A stretch of 64,000 bases of DNA, taken from positions 310,001-374,000 of the forward strand of contig NZ_JAFBFC010000003.1 in the NCBI RefSeq assembly GCF_016909075.1, written 5' to 3'. Shown one piece after another: positions 52,464 through 61,541 of the stretch. The stretch comes from Priestia iocasae. GTDB taxonomy: Bacteria > Bacillota > Bacilli > Bacillales > Bacillaceae_H. Position numbers and translations under genes: made by a program. The notes beneath the pieces are model-generated. The model saw nothing but the letters and a program-made list of their open reading frames with translations, was not told where the DNA came from and ran no database searches. How positions within the stretch are numbered: position 1 is the stretch's first letter; each line of letters opens with the position of its first letter.

Positions 52464-53264
52464 CTACTGATCTATTTTCAAATAATCATGCACATCTTGC
52501 TTCACTTGCTCAATGGTTTCATACGGCGGATCCAGCTGTAACATTCTGCGAATGATGCTGTTTAAAAAAGGGGATAACCCTAGCTCTTCTTCCCAGCTTC
52601 TCTCCTGTTTTGAGGTAGGTTTATAGGAAGAATATAATAGAAACAACAAAAAATGACCAAGGGCATAAATGTCACTTTTAAACGAAACCTCACGCATTCT
52701 CTGCTGTTCTTTTATAAGAGGAGCAGCCTCATCCTGATCGCCAATAAATCGAGCTAAACCAAAATCAATGATACAAATCTCATCTTCTACAAATAGCACA
52801 TTGGGAATTCTCAAATCCCGGTGAACAATACCTTGTTTATGAATATAAGTGACGACCTCTATAACTTGCAACAAAACATATAAGGCTTCGCTTTCGGTAT
52901 ATGTTTTTCCTTCAACAAATATTAAATCTTCAAACGTTTTTCCATTCACATAATCCATGATAATAAATAATCGTCCTTGATCTTGAATCACTTCATGCAA
53001 AGTAGGAATTTGTGAATGCTGTATCGCTTGTAACACTTTTACCTCATAATCAAAGGATTGCTTTCCTTGCTTTGTGTGTTGCTTTGTTTTTCGAAGCTGT
53101 TTTGCAACCCATTCTTTTTTGTCTTTTGTCGAAACAAGATACGTCATACCATAACTTCCCATTCCAATAGCAGACTTTATTTCATACTGATGTCCAATCT
53201 TATCACCTTGCTTTAATGGACGATCAACTACCCATCGATGAATAGATTTCCATAACTGCATCAT
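52464..53264 (-). CDS. Hanks-type Ser/Thr protein kinase
   Basis: All kinase motifs are present: the glycine loop IGMGSYGMTYLV, the lysine in EWVAKQL, the catalytic HRDLRIPNVLF and the metal-binding IDFGLAR, then FKSDIYALGHFLLFLL. There is no membrane helix or PASTA domain, so it is a cytosolic single-domain kinase of 266 aa. It is preceded by a Ser/Arg/Lys-rich small gene and followed by spo0M. That arrangement suggests a sporulation role and a possible local substrate. Confidence 0.9.
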   Translation of the reverse strand: MMQLWKSIHRWVVDRPLKQGDKIGHQYEIKSAIGMGSYGMTYLVSTKDKKEWVAKQLRKTKQHTKQGKQSFDYEVKVLQAIQHSQIPTLHEVIQDQGRLFIIMDYVNGKTFEDLIFVEGKTYTESEALYVLLQVIEVVTYIHKQGIVHRDLRIPNVLFVEDEICIIDFGLARFIGDQDEAAPLIKEQQRMREVSFKSDIYALGHFLLFLLYSSYKPTSKQERSWEEELGLSPFLNSIIRRMLQLDPPYETIEQVKQDVHDYLKIDQ

Positions 53265-53275
53265 TTCGTATTGTT

Positions 53276-53479
53276 TTAACTGCTATAGCTAGAAAAGAAG
53301 CTGCTTCGCTTTCGTTTTCCTTTATAATGCTGATAGCCATAGGAACCATGCTTATGAGAGGAACGATGCTTTTTATAGTCACTGCTGCTATAATGACGAG
53401 GTCTTCGAAAACGGTCGCTACTACTATAACGACGATGCTTTTTTTGTCCTAATAACGATTCAATAATTTTTTTAATCAT
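53276..53479 (-). CDS. Ser/Arg/Lys/His-rich 67-aa protein, CotG-like
   Basis: The product opens MIKKIIESLLGQKKHRRY and continues with repeated SSSD/KKHRSS tracts ending KRKRSSFFSSYSS. Composition resembles CotG-type coat proteins, whose serines are kinase targets. It lies 11 bases before the kinase gene. Both ends are free of membrane segments. Link to the kinase is inference. Confidence 0.65.
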   Translation of the reverse strand: MIKKIIESLLGQKKHRRYSSSDRFRRPRHYSSSDYKKHRSSHKHGSYGYQHYKGKRKRSSFFSSYSS

Positions 53480-53481
53480 TT

Positions 53482-53628
53482 TTATACACCTTCTTTTCTA
53501 AATTCACGTATAAATAGTAACCATGAATATAACTTCATTGTTTCTTGCTCTTCAATCATTTTATCTGCTTGATTGATATATATACGTTTCATTATTTTTT
53601 TAGTTTCATCTTTTTTCCCTTCATTCAT
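53482..53628 (-). CDS. 48-aa hypothetical protein, possible operon head
   Basis: The frame MNEGKKDETKKIMKRIYINQ ends only 2 bases before the start of the Ser-rich gene, whose ribosome site overlaps it. That tight spacing argues for a real translated ORF, but no good ribosome site was found for it, so the start is unsure. Confidence 0.4.
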   Translation of the reverse strand: MNEGKKDETKKIMKRIYINQADKMIEEQETMKLYSWLLFIREFRKEGV

Positions 53629-53662
53629 TTTTTTAAACAAATTTCTTAAACAAGGTGAGAGT

Positions 53663-54772
53663 ATGCTTCCACATATTTTGAAAGATTTATTCAAAAAAGA
53701 CAAGGTTCAGTCGCAAATAGTGGCTGATGAACCGACCATCTCTTCACTGAAACAAGCTGCATCACATAAGCTAACCATCTCTTCCTCAAAAACAATCACT
53801 CTTATTGGTGAGGATGTCGAAGTGATGAAGGACATTCGCGCTCAAACTTTACTCCATAATCGAGACAACCTTTCTCGAACAAATGCATACTTACAATTTT
53901 TCAAGCGAAACCCTGAGATTCATTGGGCATTTCTTGCTCACTTAGTGTCTCGAAACGGTGGCTATCACATGACAGACTTAAAAGGTGGTCTTGTCGAACA
54001 TGTCTTATCGGTGCCAAGGAAGAAATCATACTTTTCCTTTTTAGAGCGAGCGAATGCGCTCATTTTCCATGATGCATATCCACAATTGCTTCTGTACGAG
54101 AAAAGCAAGCAACGGAAGAAAAATCTTTTTCATCTTTTGCCTGCTTTTCATGTTTCAGTATTTATGCAAATTATATGGTCGTACTATATGCAAGTGAGAA
54201 ATGATTCTCTTCTTACCCTTGCGTTAATTATTAATGAACAGCATTACATTGATCAACGAGTCATTCATCATCCTACTTATCAAAAAGACGTAATGGACAC
54301 ATGGCAATTTACCTTGCAAGAGCTACTCGGATTCACGCGTGTTCTTCTTCCTTATTATGATAAACAGAATCTTAAGCTAACTGGTGTAACGGTACAACAA
54401 TTTGATTCTGTTAATAAACGCATTCATGTTGGAAAGATGCTCTATAGCTTACTTTTTTCACACTCTTCCGTATTTAAAGGTGCAGCTCAATTCGCTAACA
54501 TGCACACCCACACGGCTTCTCGATCTGATTATGCCCCCGATTTCTTTTCGACTTCCAAAAAGGAAAAGCGGATATATAGTCCGTCACTCCAAACTGCTTG
54601 GCCAATCGTTCACCATTCTTTTTTTGATCAACATGATTGGTTTAATCACATCTCCATCATGGATGAATTAAGAAGGATGCCGATGACAAACCTAATTGAC
54701 CTTACAAATGAATACATGTCTAAATTAACTCCACTTTTACTTTTATCACGAGAAGATAGCGATTTAATGTAA
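53663..54772 (+). CDS. DUF2515-like protein (YppC-like)
   Basis: From ATG at 53663 (AAGGTGAGAG upstream) the 369-aa protein has TLLHNRDNLSRTNAYLQFFK and HWAFLAHLVSRNGGYHMTDL, the pattern I associate with DUF2515/YppC. No signal peptide; soluble and helical. Function unknown. The 90 codons upstream in frame have no ribosome site. Confidence 0.65.
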   Translation: MLPHILKDLFKKDKVQSQIVADEPTISSLKQAASHKLTISSSKTITLIGEDVEVMKDIRAQTLLHNRDNLSRTNAYLQFFKRNPEIHWAFLAHLVSRNGGYHMTDLKGGLVEHVLSVPRKKSYFSFLERANALIFHDAYPQLLLYEKSKQRKKNLFHLLPAFHVSVFMQIIWSYYMQVRNDSLLTLALIINEQHYIDQRVIHHPTYQKDVMDTWQFTLQELLGFTRVLLPYYDKQNLKLTGVTVQQFDSVNKRIHVGKMLYSLLFSHSSVFKGAAQFANMHTHTASRSDYAPDFFSTSKKEKRIYSPSLQTAWPIVHHSFFDQHDWFNHISIMDELRRMPMTNLIDLTNEYMSKLTPLLLLSREDSDLM

Positions 54773-54784
54773 GCTAAACATACA

Positions 54785-54812
54785 AAACGACGAGGAGGAC
54801 CTCGTCGTTCTT
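54785..54812. terminator. Terminator
   Basis: AACGACGAGG faces CCTCGTCGTT over four bases between convergent genes. Confidence 0.85.
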
Positions 54813-54832
54813 TACACTATTTTAATTCTTAT

Positions 54833-55024
54833 TTAGTCATAATCGTGATCTACATCAAGATCCACTTCTTCATCAATGATGCATTTTTCAATTAAATAAT
54901 CAAACGCGATGTCTGCTAGTTCTCCTACTTCATCCTCTGTCGGGGCATATCCCCGCTTTACTAGCTCATTGTAAAAGAACTCCGCTATTTCTTCCGTATC
55001 GATTACCACTTCGATTTCTTTCAC
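54833..55024 (-). CDS. yozD: YozD-like small acidic protein
   Basis: The 63-aa protein reads MKEIEVVIDTEEIAEFFYNE then LVKRGYAPTEDEVGELADIA and an acidic tail. It is close to B. subtilis YozD, which has the same opening and an LVKRGYxPT core. Function unknown. Neighbouring yodN, yozE and kamA genes match B. subtilis gene order. Confidence 0.85.
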   Translation of the reverse strand: MKEIEVVIDTEEIAEFFYNELVKRGYAPTEDEVGELADIAFDYLIEKCIIDEEVDLDVDHDYD

Positions 55025-55239
55025 AATATCACCCCTTTATACACATTTATGTTTATACTGTCCAATCTATGTCTAAAACTTCATAGACACGCTAAGCATA
55101 TTGTTCTTTCTTATTTCTTCATGTGCAATTTCAACAGGTGCGCGGCTACCTAGATGAACCTTTACATCCATGTTCTACCTTAGACAAAGCTTACGTTGTA
55201 TTCATTTCAACCTTGTTATCTACGTAAAAATAGTGAGCA

Positions 55240-55404
55240 ATGATTCCACCTTGTCCGATTCAATGGCGAGGAATAGCATGGGAACAACTCAAGACATCCC
55301 ATGCTGCAGTAAATCTCTACAATTCACATTTTCAACATTTACATAAGCAAGTATTTATCCTTAATACGAAACAAACGATGAAAAACAAGGAGGTGAACTT
55401 ATAA
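55240..55404 (+). CDS. 54-aa ORF in an intergenic region, doubtful
   Basis: ATG at 55240 opens a frame with IQWRGIAWEQLKTSHAAVNL and LHKQVFILNTKQTMKN. There is no clear ribosome site before it, and its end overlaps the yodN stop. An AAGGAGGTGAACTT at 55387-55400 with no following gene suggests a remnant of lost sequence. The other bases of 55025-55398 hold nothing recognisable. Confidence 0.2.
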   Translation: MIPPCPIQWRGIAWEQLKTSHAAVNLYNSHFQHLHKQVFILNTKQTMKNKEVNL

Positions 55405-56088
55405 CTTATCAGATGACTGATCAATGATTTTACGCAAATGTTTTAACACTAAATTCATGACTTCTGCATACTCTTCATCTTGAAACAGTTCATATAACAC
55501 TTTATAATCGTTGTACACATCCAATAATCCATCAATGATTTCATCGCGCTCTTTCATTAAACGTGTTTCCTCTTTTTCATAGCCATTTTGTTTTTTCATC
55601 GCAGGTAGCAACTCCGTCTTCTGAATTTCTTTTCCTAAATACAGCATGCTAATACTTTGCATGTAACGCTCTGCTTCTTCATGAGGTGCCATTAAAGTTA
55701 GCTCTTCTTCACTCGCTTCAAGCCATTCACCATCTGTTATTCGAGATAACTCATAGACAATATCTTCCCATGCATCTTCTTGATAGCGCCACACTTCTGT
55801 GCGAATTCCTATGACTTTAAACAATTCTTTTCCATAATTAAATACTTGAACAATATCGCCGAAAAAGAATTTATATTCAAGATCTACGCGCTCTTGTATT
55901 AACACCTGACCGTTATAGTCTTCTAACAGTTGGATTGTATCTTCTAAAAAGAGTCCATCACTATGATTTACTTCGTAGACAAATAGCCCATCCATTACTT
56001 TAATATCTGTAATGGTGCCGACGGTCCCATAAATGGTAATAACAATTGTATCTCCTATTTTGTACTTTGGCTTTTTCTTTTCTCCCAT
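55399..56088 (-). CDS. yodN: YodN-like protein
   Basis: The 229-aa protein begins MGEKKKPKYKIGDTIVITIY and has GTVGTITDIKVMDGLFVYEV and FFFGDIVQVFNYGKELFKVI, two SH3-like small-barrel segments, and an acidic helical C-terminus. Its place between yozD and yozE supports a YodN call. Function unknown. Confidence 0.6.
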   Translation of the reverse strand: MGEKKKPKYKIGDTIVITIYGTVGTITDIKVMDGLFVYEVNHSDGLFLEDTIQLLEDYNGQVLIQERVDLEYKFFFGDIVQVFNYGKELFKVIGIRTEVWRYQEDAWEDIVYELSRITDGEWLEASEEELTLMAPHEEAERYMQSISMLYLGKEIQKTELLPAMKKQNGYEKEETRLMKERDEIIDGLLDVYNDYKVLYELFQDEEYAEVMNLVLKHLRKIIDQSSDKL

Positions 56089-56311
56089 CGTCGCACCCCC
56101 ATTGACATATACACATGTTCGAAAGATACAATATTATATGCAAAACATTTGAAAGCGGTATAGGAACATGAATGAAACCAAGCCCGTTATCACAGTCGTT
56201 GACCACAGCTATTAGGCCACAAGTAAATACTTGTGGCCTAAATGATTACTTTATTAGGTTTTAAGTTCAAACAAGGTATTGTTTACGCTAGTCCTATGAA
56301 GAAATCTTTTG

Positions 56312-56527
56312 TTACTGATTACTCTCATATAATTCCCATGCTTGATCAAATACGGACATGCTCTCTAAATAATGACCATTCATTTCAAGATAAGAACTTA
56401 TTTCATGATAATCTGTTGATGATTTTGGAAAGCCATGATCGTCATATGCATTCCTTGCAAATTCACCAATTGGATCATCTTTATGATTTGAACGATATTT
56501 CATCATGTAATGATAAAACGATTTCAA
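56312..56527 (-). CDS. yozE: YozE (UPF0346) family protein
   Basis: TTG at 56527, with GGGGGATG 6 bases away, gives MKSFYHYMMKYRSNHKDDPI and 71 aa. FARNAYDDHGFPKSSTDYHE and ISSYLEMNGHYLESMSVFDQ match the SAM-like YozE family. It is a helical-bundle protein with presumed nucleic-acid or protein contacts. Full length. Confidence 0.95.
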   Translation of the reverse strand: MKSFYHYMMKYRSNHKDDPIGEFARNAYDDHGFPKSSTDYHEISSYLEMNGHYLESMSVFDQAWELYESNQ

Positions 56528-56934
56528 CTTACATCCCCCATTTATATTTGTGTTTCTTCCTAACATCTGTATGTTTTTATGTGTTCTATCATAGCGTACC
56601 TATTAAAAATACGAAAGAATCAATTCACTTTAGTTTATTTTAACTGAGTCTTTTTGGATTCAGCTTTTTTACTTTATTTTCAAAAAGATTACATTTTCTT
56701 TAGTACCGTTGCAAAAAGTAGGTTTTCGTGTTTTAATCACCTATTGTACAGGTTGATTTGAGCATGCTGAATACTTGCTAACAATTTGTACCACACTTTG
56801 AATAAGTAAAAATTCTCTACACACAAACTAAGACTTATTCTCCCTCGTCGCAGGAGGGTAGATCTAGGCCCTTTTTCTTATTTTGATGAAAACAATCATT
56901 GGGAGGTTTACATTCTACCACTTTGCGGTAATGA

Positions 56935-57981
56935 ATGAATACTATGAGAACACGTAATGCATACTTTGATAACGCCAAATTTATTTTAATCTTTTTAGTT
57001 GTATTTGGTCATATGATTTCACCGTACCGAACGGATAGTGATGGGATGTTATCCATTTATCACTTTATTTTTATTTTTCATATGCCCGTATTTATTTTGC
57101 TAGCTGGATACTTTTCAAAAAACTTTCATAAAAAAGGCTACTATAAAAAAATATTTACAAAAGTAGCTTTACCGTATTTAGCTTTCCAAACCATTTATAC
57201 GTTTTATTATGATATCTTATATCAAAATGAGACGTACACGTTACAATACTTGGTACCAAGATGGGCCATGTGGTTTTTACTCAGCTTGATTTTTTGGAAG
57301 TTAATGCTACCGTTTTTTGCGAAGTTTCCAATGTGGCTTAGCATGACCTTTGCCATACTTTTAGGTCTAGGAGTTGGGTTTGTGAACATTGACGGCTTTG
57401 AAAAATTTTTAAGCATTAGCCGTATGTTTGTTTTCTTTCCGTTTTTCTTACTAGGCTATTATTTATCAAAAATGGAGGAACCTTTTAAAAAGCTGATGAC
57501 CGTAAAGGGACGATTTGTTTCTGCTACTGTTCTGTTCGTCGCTTTAGTGGGCTCTTATGTCGTCTTAAATGACACGGTCTATACAAGCATGTTATATGGA
57601 ACGAACACATACGATCAAAGTGGTGAATTTATGATGCGTATCGTTCACTATGCCATTGCTTTTGCCGTATCCTTTGCCTTTATGGCTCTGATTCCGTCCC
57701 ATGAATTTGCTTTTACAAGTGTAGGCCAACGCTCATTGTATGTTTATTTACTACATGGATTTGTATTGAAGTGGTTTTTCACAACAGAATTTGCAAAAGG
57801 TCTAGACAGTACATCATGGGGATTTGTTGTTCTAACGATTCTTTCCATTGTTGTCACGCTTGTATTAGGAAGTAAGTTGGTGGATGTTGTCATCATCGCC
57901 ACAAAGTTACTCATTAAGTTTATCCTACCGAAAAACAGCTTAACGAAATTAACGATGGTGTTAAAACGAACATTTTCATAA
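56935..57981 (+). CDS. Acyltransferase-3 family membrane protein
   Basis: Ten helices with the family opening RNAYFDNAKFILIFLVVFGH and IFHMPVFILLAGYFSKNFHK, and the histidine in FGHM, mark an acyltransferase-3 (OafA/WecH-like) protein that O-acetylates surface polymers. No good ribosome site lies before ATG 56935; GGGAGG is 28 bases away. The ATG at 56944 is an alternative. 348 aa. Confidence 0.85.
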   Translation: MNTMRTRNAYFDNAKFILIFLVVFGHMISPYRTDSDGMLSIYHFIFIFHMPVFILLAGYFSKNFHKKGYYKKIFTKVALPYLAFQTIYTFYYDILYQNETYTLQYLVPRWAMWFLLSLIFWKLMLPFFAKFPMWLSMTFAILLGLGVGFVNIDGFEKFLSISRMFVFFPFFLLGYYLSKMEEPFKKLMTVKGRFVSATVLFVALVGSYVVLNDTVYTSMLYGTNTYDQSGEFMMRIVHYAIAFAVSFAFMALIPSHEFAFTSVGQRSLYVYLLHGFVLKWFFTTEFAKGLDSTSWGFVVLTILSIVVTLVLGSKLVDVVIIATKLLIKFILPKNSLTKLTMVLKRTFS

Positions 57982-58003
57982 GATACAATTTTTCACACAT
58001 TGT

Positions 58004-58053
58004 AAAAAGCCCTTGCGTATTCATGGAGTTCATGAATACGCAAGGGCTTTATT
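58004..58053 (+). terminator. Terminator
   Basis: AAAGCCCTTGCGTATTCATG faces its full complement ending GCTTT, a 20-bp stem. Confidence 0.9.
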
Positions 58054-58248
58054 TTGTTATCATTTTTTCATGCTTGCGACTGATACAGACTTTTAAACAA
58101 GCTTTGAGTCGTAACACACTCTGAAATCACTACTTCTACGAAAACATATACATTGTATGAACGCCTCCCTCATACTCTATACAAACAAACAATTTCATTT
58201 TTCGATCTTTTGTGTTAATTTTGTTTTATAGAAAAAGGAGGAGATTAG

Positions 58249-59097
58249 ATGGAAATCGCATTTTATGGAGATTCGTTTATTGATATTAACGACAAGGTTG
58301 TTCCAATTGATGAGCGTGGCCATCAGTTTGGCGATGGTGTGTACGAATATGTGAAAGTGTATAATGGAACACCTTTTTTATTAGACGAACATCTAGAACG
58401 GTTAGAAAAGAGTGCACTAAACATTTTGCTTCAACTCCCTTATTCTCGTCAGGAAATCAAAGATTTCATTCAAGAAGGCTTACGTCGATCTGGCCTACAA
58501 AATTCAGACATTTACATACAAGTAACCCGTGGTATTTCACCTCGTAATCATTTATTTCCTACAAATGTCCCTGCTCAATTTGCCATGACCATTCGCAGTG
58601 GAAAAGTCGTGCCAAATGAACAGCGCAAACAAGGAATTTCCGTTATGATTTTAGAAGACGAGCGCTGGGCGAATTGCTTTATCAAATCACTCAATTTATT
58701 ACCAAACTTACTCGCAAAACAAAAAGCATTTGAACACGGTCATGGTGAAGCAATTTTGTCTAGAGACGGTTATATTACAGAAGGATCTTCAAGTAACGTG
58801 TTTGCTGTTAAAGATGGGGTACTATACACAACTCCTGCAACCAATCGTATTTTACATGGCATTACACGTGCTGCGGTCATTGAATGTGCAAGTAAGCTGA
58901 ACATTCCATTCAAAGAATACGATATGAGTGAAGACTTCTTACGACATGCAGATGAGGTCTTCATTACAAGCACATCGGTGGAAGTCTTACCTGTCTCAAA
59001 AGTTGAAAGTATTACATTACCTGATGAACGTCCAATTACAACGGCACTCGCTCAAGCTTATAGCGAGCTATACGCAACAAACGAAGCACATGCATAA
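58249..59097 (+). CDS. dat: D-amino-acid transaminase
   Basis: The 282-aa class IV PLP transaminase has GHQFGDGVYEYVKVYNGTPF, the PLP lysine in CFIKSLNLLPNLLAKQ and ITEGSSSNVFAVKDG. It makes D-glutamate from D-alanine and 2-oxoglutarate for peptidoglycan. Length equals B. subtilis Dat. GGAGGAG precedes ATG. A strong terminator at 59113 follows. Confidence 0.95.
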   Translation: MEIAFYGDSFIDINDKVVPIDERGHQFGDGVYEYVKVYNGTPFLLDEHLERLEKSALNILLQLPYSRQEIKDFIQEGLRRSGLQNSDIYIQVTRGISPRNHLFPTNVPAQFAMTIRSGKVVPNEQRKQGISVMILEDERWANCFIKSLNLLPNLLAKQKAFEHGHGEAILSRDGYITEGSSSNVFAVKDGVLYTTPATNRILHGITRAAVIECASKLNIPFKEYDMSEDFLRHADEVFITSTSVEVLPVSKVESITLPDERPITTALAQAYSELYATNEAHA

Positions 59098-59112
59098 ATA
59101 CTACGTATAAAT

Positions 59113-59174
59113 GAAAAAGCTCATTATCCCCTTCTCTTTACCTGTTAGAGAATAGATATAATGAGCTTTTTTTA
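59113..59174 (+). terminator. Terminator of dat
   Basis: AAAAAGCTCATTAT faces ATAATGAGCTTTTTTT over a long loop. Confidence 0.85.
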
Positions 59175-59270
59175 ATTAATTCGAGTCAAAGATGTAAATG
59201 AAAATGAGTTCGTCATTGTATAAAATAGTTGATATAATTGTTCGCAATGAAACTAGAGGAGAAGTGAGCA

Positions 59271-59600
59271 ATGAGTACTAATTTAAAGAATCAAACATTT
59301 ACAGAAGATGATTTACGACAAATGATAAAGGTGATGCAAAAGCACGTCGGTAAAGAAATAGAAGATCGTGAGGAATTTGAATTTGATGAACTATGGGAAA
59401 ATGCTTGTGACAAAGAGTATTGGGTCGAGGAAGATTTCTATCCAGAAAAGTCACTCGTTACCTTATTTTTTATTTTTGCAGGTAACGGTGAAGAACCGAC
59501 ATTCTGTGTGGGAGATATTCATGTAGAATATGAAAAAAATCAATCAACTCTTATTGTGAAGTCCATTGGTGCGAATTGTAGCTCTACAACTTTAAACTAA
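59271..59600 (+). CDS. Hypothetical acidic protein
   Basis: 109 aa beginning MSTNLKNQTFTEDDLRQMIK, acidic (EFEFDELWENACDKEYWVEE) and ending in a beta-rich half with FCVGDIHVEYEKN. AGAGGAGAAG precedes ATG. No family recognised. Confidence 0.6.
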   Translation: MSTNLKNQTFTEDDLRQMIKVMQKHVGKEIEDREEFEFDELWENACDKEYWVEEDFYPEKSLVTLFFIFAGNGEEPTFCVGDIHVEYEKNQSTLIVKSIGANCSSTTLN

Positions 59601-59666
59601 TTCATAACACCCTTATCTATCTGTTAAGCTGCATTATGTTCATAAGCAAAGGCTGTTATAAAACCT

Positions 59667-59699
59667 GCCAAACAGGATGCATGTTTGCTCCTGTTGGCA
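59667..59699. terminator. Terminator between convergent genes
   Basis: TGCCAA-CAGGA faces TCCTGTTGGCA around a TGCATG-containing loop, 8 bases from the yokU stop. Confidence 0.65.
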
Positions 59700-59706
59700 A
59701 AGTTCA

Positions 59707-59979
59707 TTAAAAATTAAAGTAATTTCTCTTCAGCCATCGTGGAACGCTCATAAACTCGTCATAGGTCATGGAAGGTGGAAGTTTTTTCGTATCGATGAGT
59801 AAAAGCTGCGTCTCAATTTTCTCAACAATGTCTTCTTCTTGATGTTCCATTCCACATGCAGGACATTTTATACAAGGTACGCTAATGAGTTCAATGCTTC
59901 TAGAGCCATCAGGCAATTCCCAGTAAACCTTATTGGTTGCCTCAAATGCACCTTCCTCATCACACCATTCACACTTCAC
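59707..59979 (-). CDS. yokU: YokU-family zinc-binding protein
   Basis: GTG at 59979 with AAGGAGG at 8 bases gives MKCEWCDEEGAFEATNKVYW. Two CxxC knuckles, CEWC and CPAC, with PCIKC between, form a zinc site; LPDGSRSIELISVPCIKC and RWLKRNYF match B. subtilis YokU, which lies beside kamA there too. 90 aa. Its GTG is 14 bases past the kamA stop, so it is the last gene of the lysine operon. Confidence 0.9.
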   Translation of the reverse strand: MKCEWCDEEGAFEATNKVYWELPDGSRSIELISVPCIKCPACGMEHQEEDIVEKIETQLLLIDTKKLPPSMTYDEFMSVPRWLKRNYFNF

Positions 59980-59992
59980 ATTGAACGCCTCC

Positions 59993-61408
59993 TTAAGACG
60001 ATGTTGACTCATCTTGCGTTGCATCTGTCTTTTTTTGTTGCGCTTGAAATTTCTTTTCTTTTAGTTCATCCCGCTTTTCCCGTTTATCTTTTAGCGTGGC
60101 GTGAGATGGATTGTTTTCATATTGCTTACGTCGATTCGCTCGCTTTAGCCCTTCTGGTACCAAATTAAATGCTTCATCACTCATTAAGGATGAAATACCG
60201 ACATTGGATTTCTTTTGATCAGCATTTGGATAAATACTTTTAAAATAGTCATCTGCTCGCCCTGCGACATACCCTTGTGGCTCTGGATACGTCGTAATGA
60301 CCCCTTCAAAGTTTCGCAAAACAACTTTATCTGCACTTTGGCTAATGAGATAATTAGGCTGAATGGCAATTTTCCCGCCTCCACCCGGTGCATCAACTAC
60401 GAATGTAGGCACTGCATATCCGGACGTATGACCACGTAGTCCTTCCATAATTTCTAATCCTTTTGCAACCGGAGCTCTAAAATGACCAATTCCTTCTGAT
60501 AAATCACATTGGTAAATATAGTAAGGTCTTACCCTAATTTTCACTAAATCATGCATGAGCTTCTTCATGATGGGAACGCTATCATTAATTCCAGCCAAGA
60601 TGACAGCCTGATTACCAACTGGAACTCCTGCATTTACTAGCATTTCGCACGCTAATTTTGACTCCTCGGTTATTTCAATGGACGTATTAAAATGAGTATT
60701 CAACCATACAGGATGGTACTTTTTCAAGATGTTACATAGATTCTCGGTAATTCGTTGTGGAAATACAACTGGAGCTCTTGTACCAATACGGATAATTTCA
60801 ACATGAGGGATAGCACGTAAGTTTTTTAAAATGTACTCTAGAATATTATCGTTAATTAATAACCCATCTCCACCAGAAATCAACACATCACGTACCTCAG
60901 GTGTTTCACTAATATATTGAATGGCTGCATCTAGCTGCTTTTTAGGTACACCCATACCTATTTGCCCCGAAAAGCGACGTCTCGTGCAATAACGACAATA
61001 CATGGAGCATTGATTCGTTACTAAAAACAACACACGATCTGGATAGCGATGCGTTAATCCTGGAACAGGTGAGTCTTCATCTTCATGAAGTGGATCTTCT
61101 AAATCATATTTTGTTTTATGAAGTTCTTCTCCAATTGGAACGGATTGCATACGGACAGGACAGCGTGGATCATCTTCGTTCATTAACCACGCATAGTATG
61201 GTGTAATGTTAAGCGGAATCGTTTTCGTTGAAATTTTAACCCCTTCTTCTTCTTCAGGTGTTAAATGAATGACCTTCTTTAAGTCCTCTAACGTACGAAT
61301 CGTATTAGTCAGCTGCCAAATCCAATCGTTCCATTGATCTTCTGTGACATCTTTCCAAAGGTCTACGTCTTTCCAGTGACGCTTTGGTTGATATAAATCT
61401 TGTAGCAA
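59993..61408 (-). CDS. kamA: L-lysine 2,3-aminomutase
   Basis: A radical-SAM enzyme with the cluster motif CSMYCRYCTRRRF. It converts L-lysine to L-beta-lysine and needs PLP, with the lysine near AVPTFVVDAPGGGGK. TTG at 61408 with AGGAGG at 9 bases gives 471 aa, the B. subtilis KamA length. The C-terminal 60 residues are charged and low-complexity. In the operon yodR-yodQ-yodP-kamA-yokU it starts lysine breakdown, in B. subtilis in the mother cell. Confidence 0.95.
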   Translation of the reverse strand: MLQDLYQPKRHWKDVDLWKDVTEDQWNDWIWQLTNTIRTLEDLKKVIHLTPEEEEGVKISTKTIPLNITPYYAWLMNEDDPRCPVRMQSVPIGEELHKTKYDLEDPLHEDEDSPVPGLTHRYPDRVLFLVTNQCSMYCRYCTRRRFSGQIGMGVPKKQLDAAIQYISETPEVRDVLISGGDGLLINDNILEYILKNLRAIPHVEIIRIGTRAPVVFPQRITENLCNILKKYHPVWLNTHFNTSIEITEESKLACEMLVNAGVPVGNQAVILAGINDSVPIMKKLMHDLVKIRVRPYYIYQCDLSEGIGHFRAPVAKGLEIMEGLRGHTSGYAVPTFVVDAPGGGGKIAIQPNYLISQSADKVVLRNFEGVITTYPEPQGYVAGRADDYFKSIYPNADQKKSNVGISSLMSDEAFNLVPEGLKRANRRKQYENNPSHATLKDKREKRDELKEKKFQAQQKKTDATQDESTSS

Positions 61409-61541
61409 GCAAATCACCCTCCTAAAGATCCCTTTTTACTTTATGCCTAATTCTTTATTATCTGTATATGTGGTAAGCACAAAAATGGTTATTCTTTTAA
61501 GGAAGGAAATTGCTCATTCCACGTATTTAATAGATGATGGA

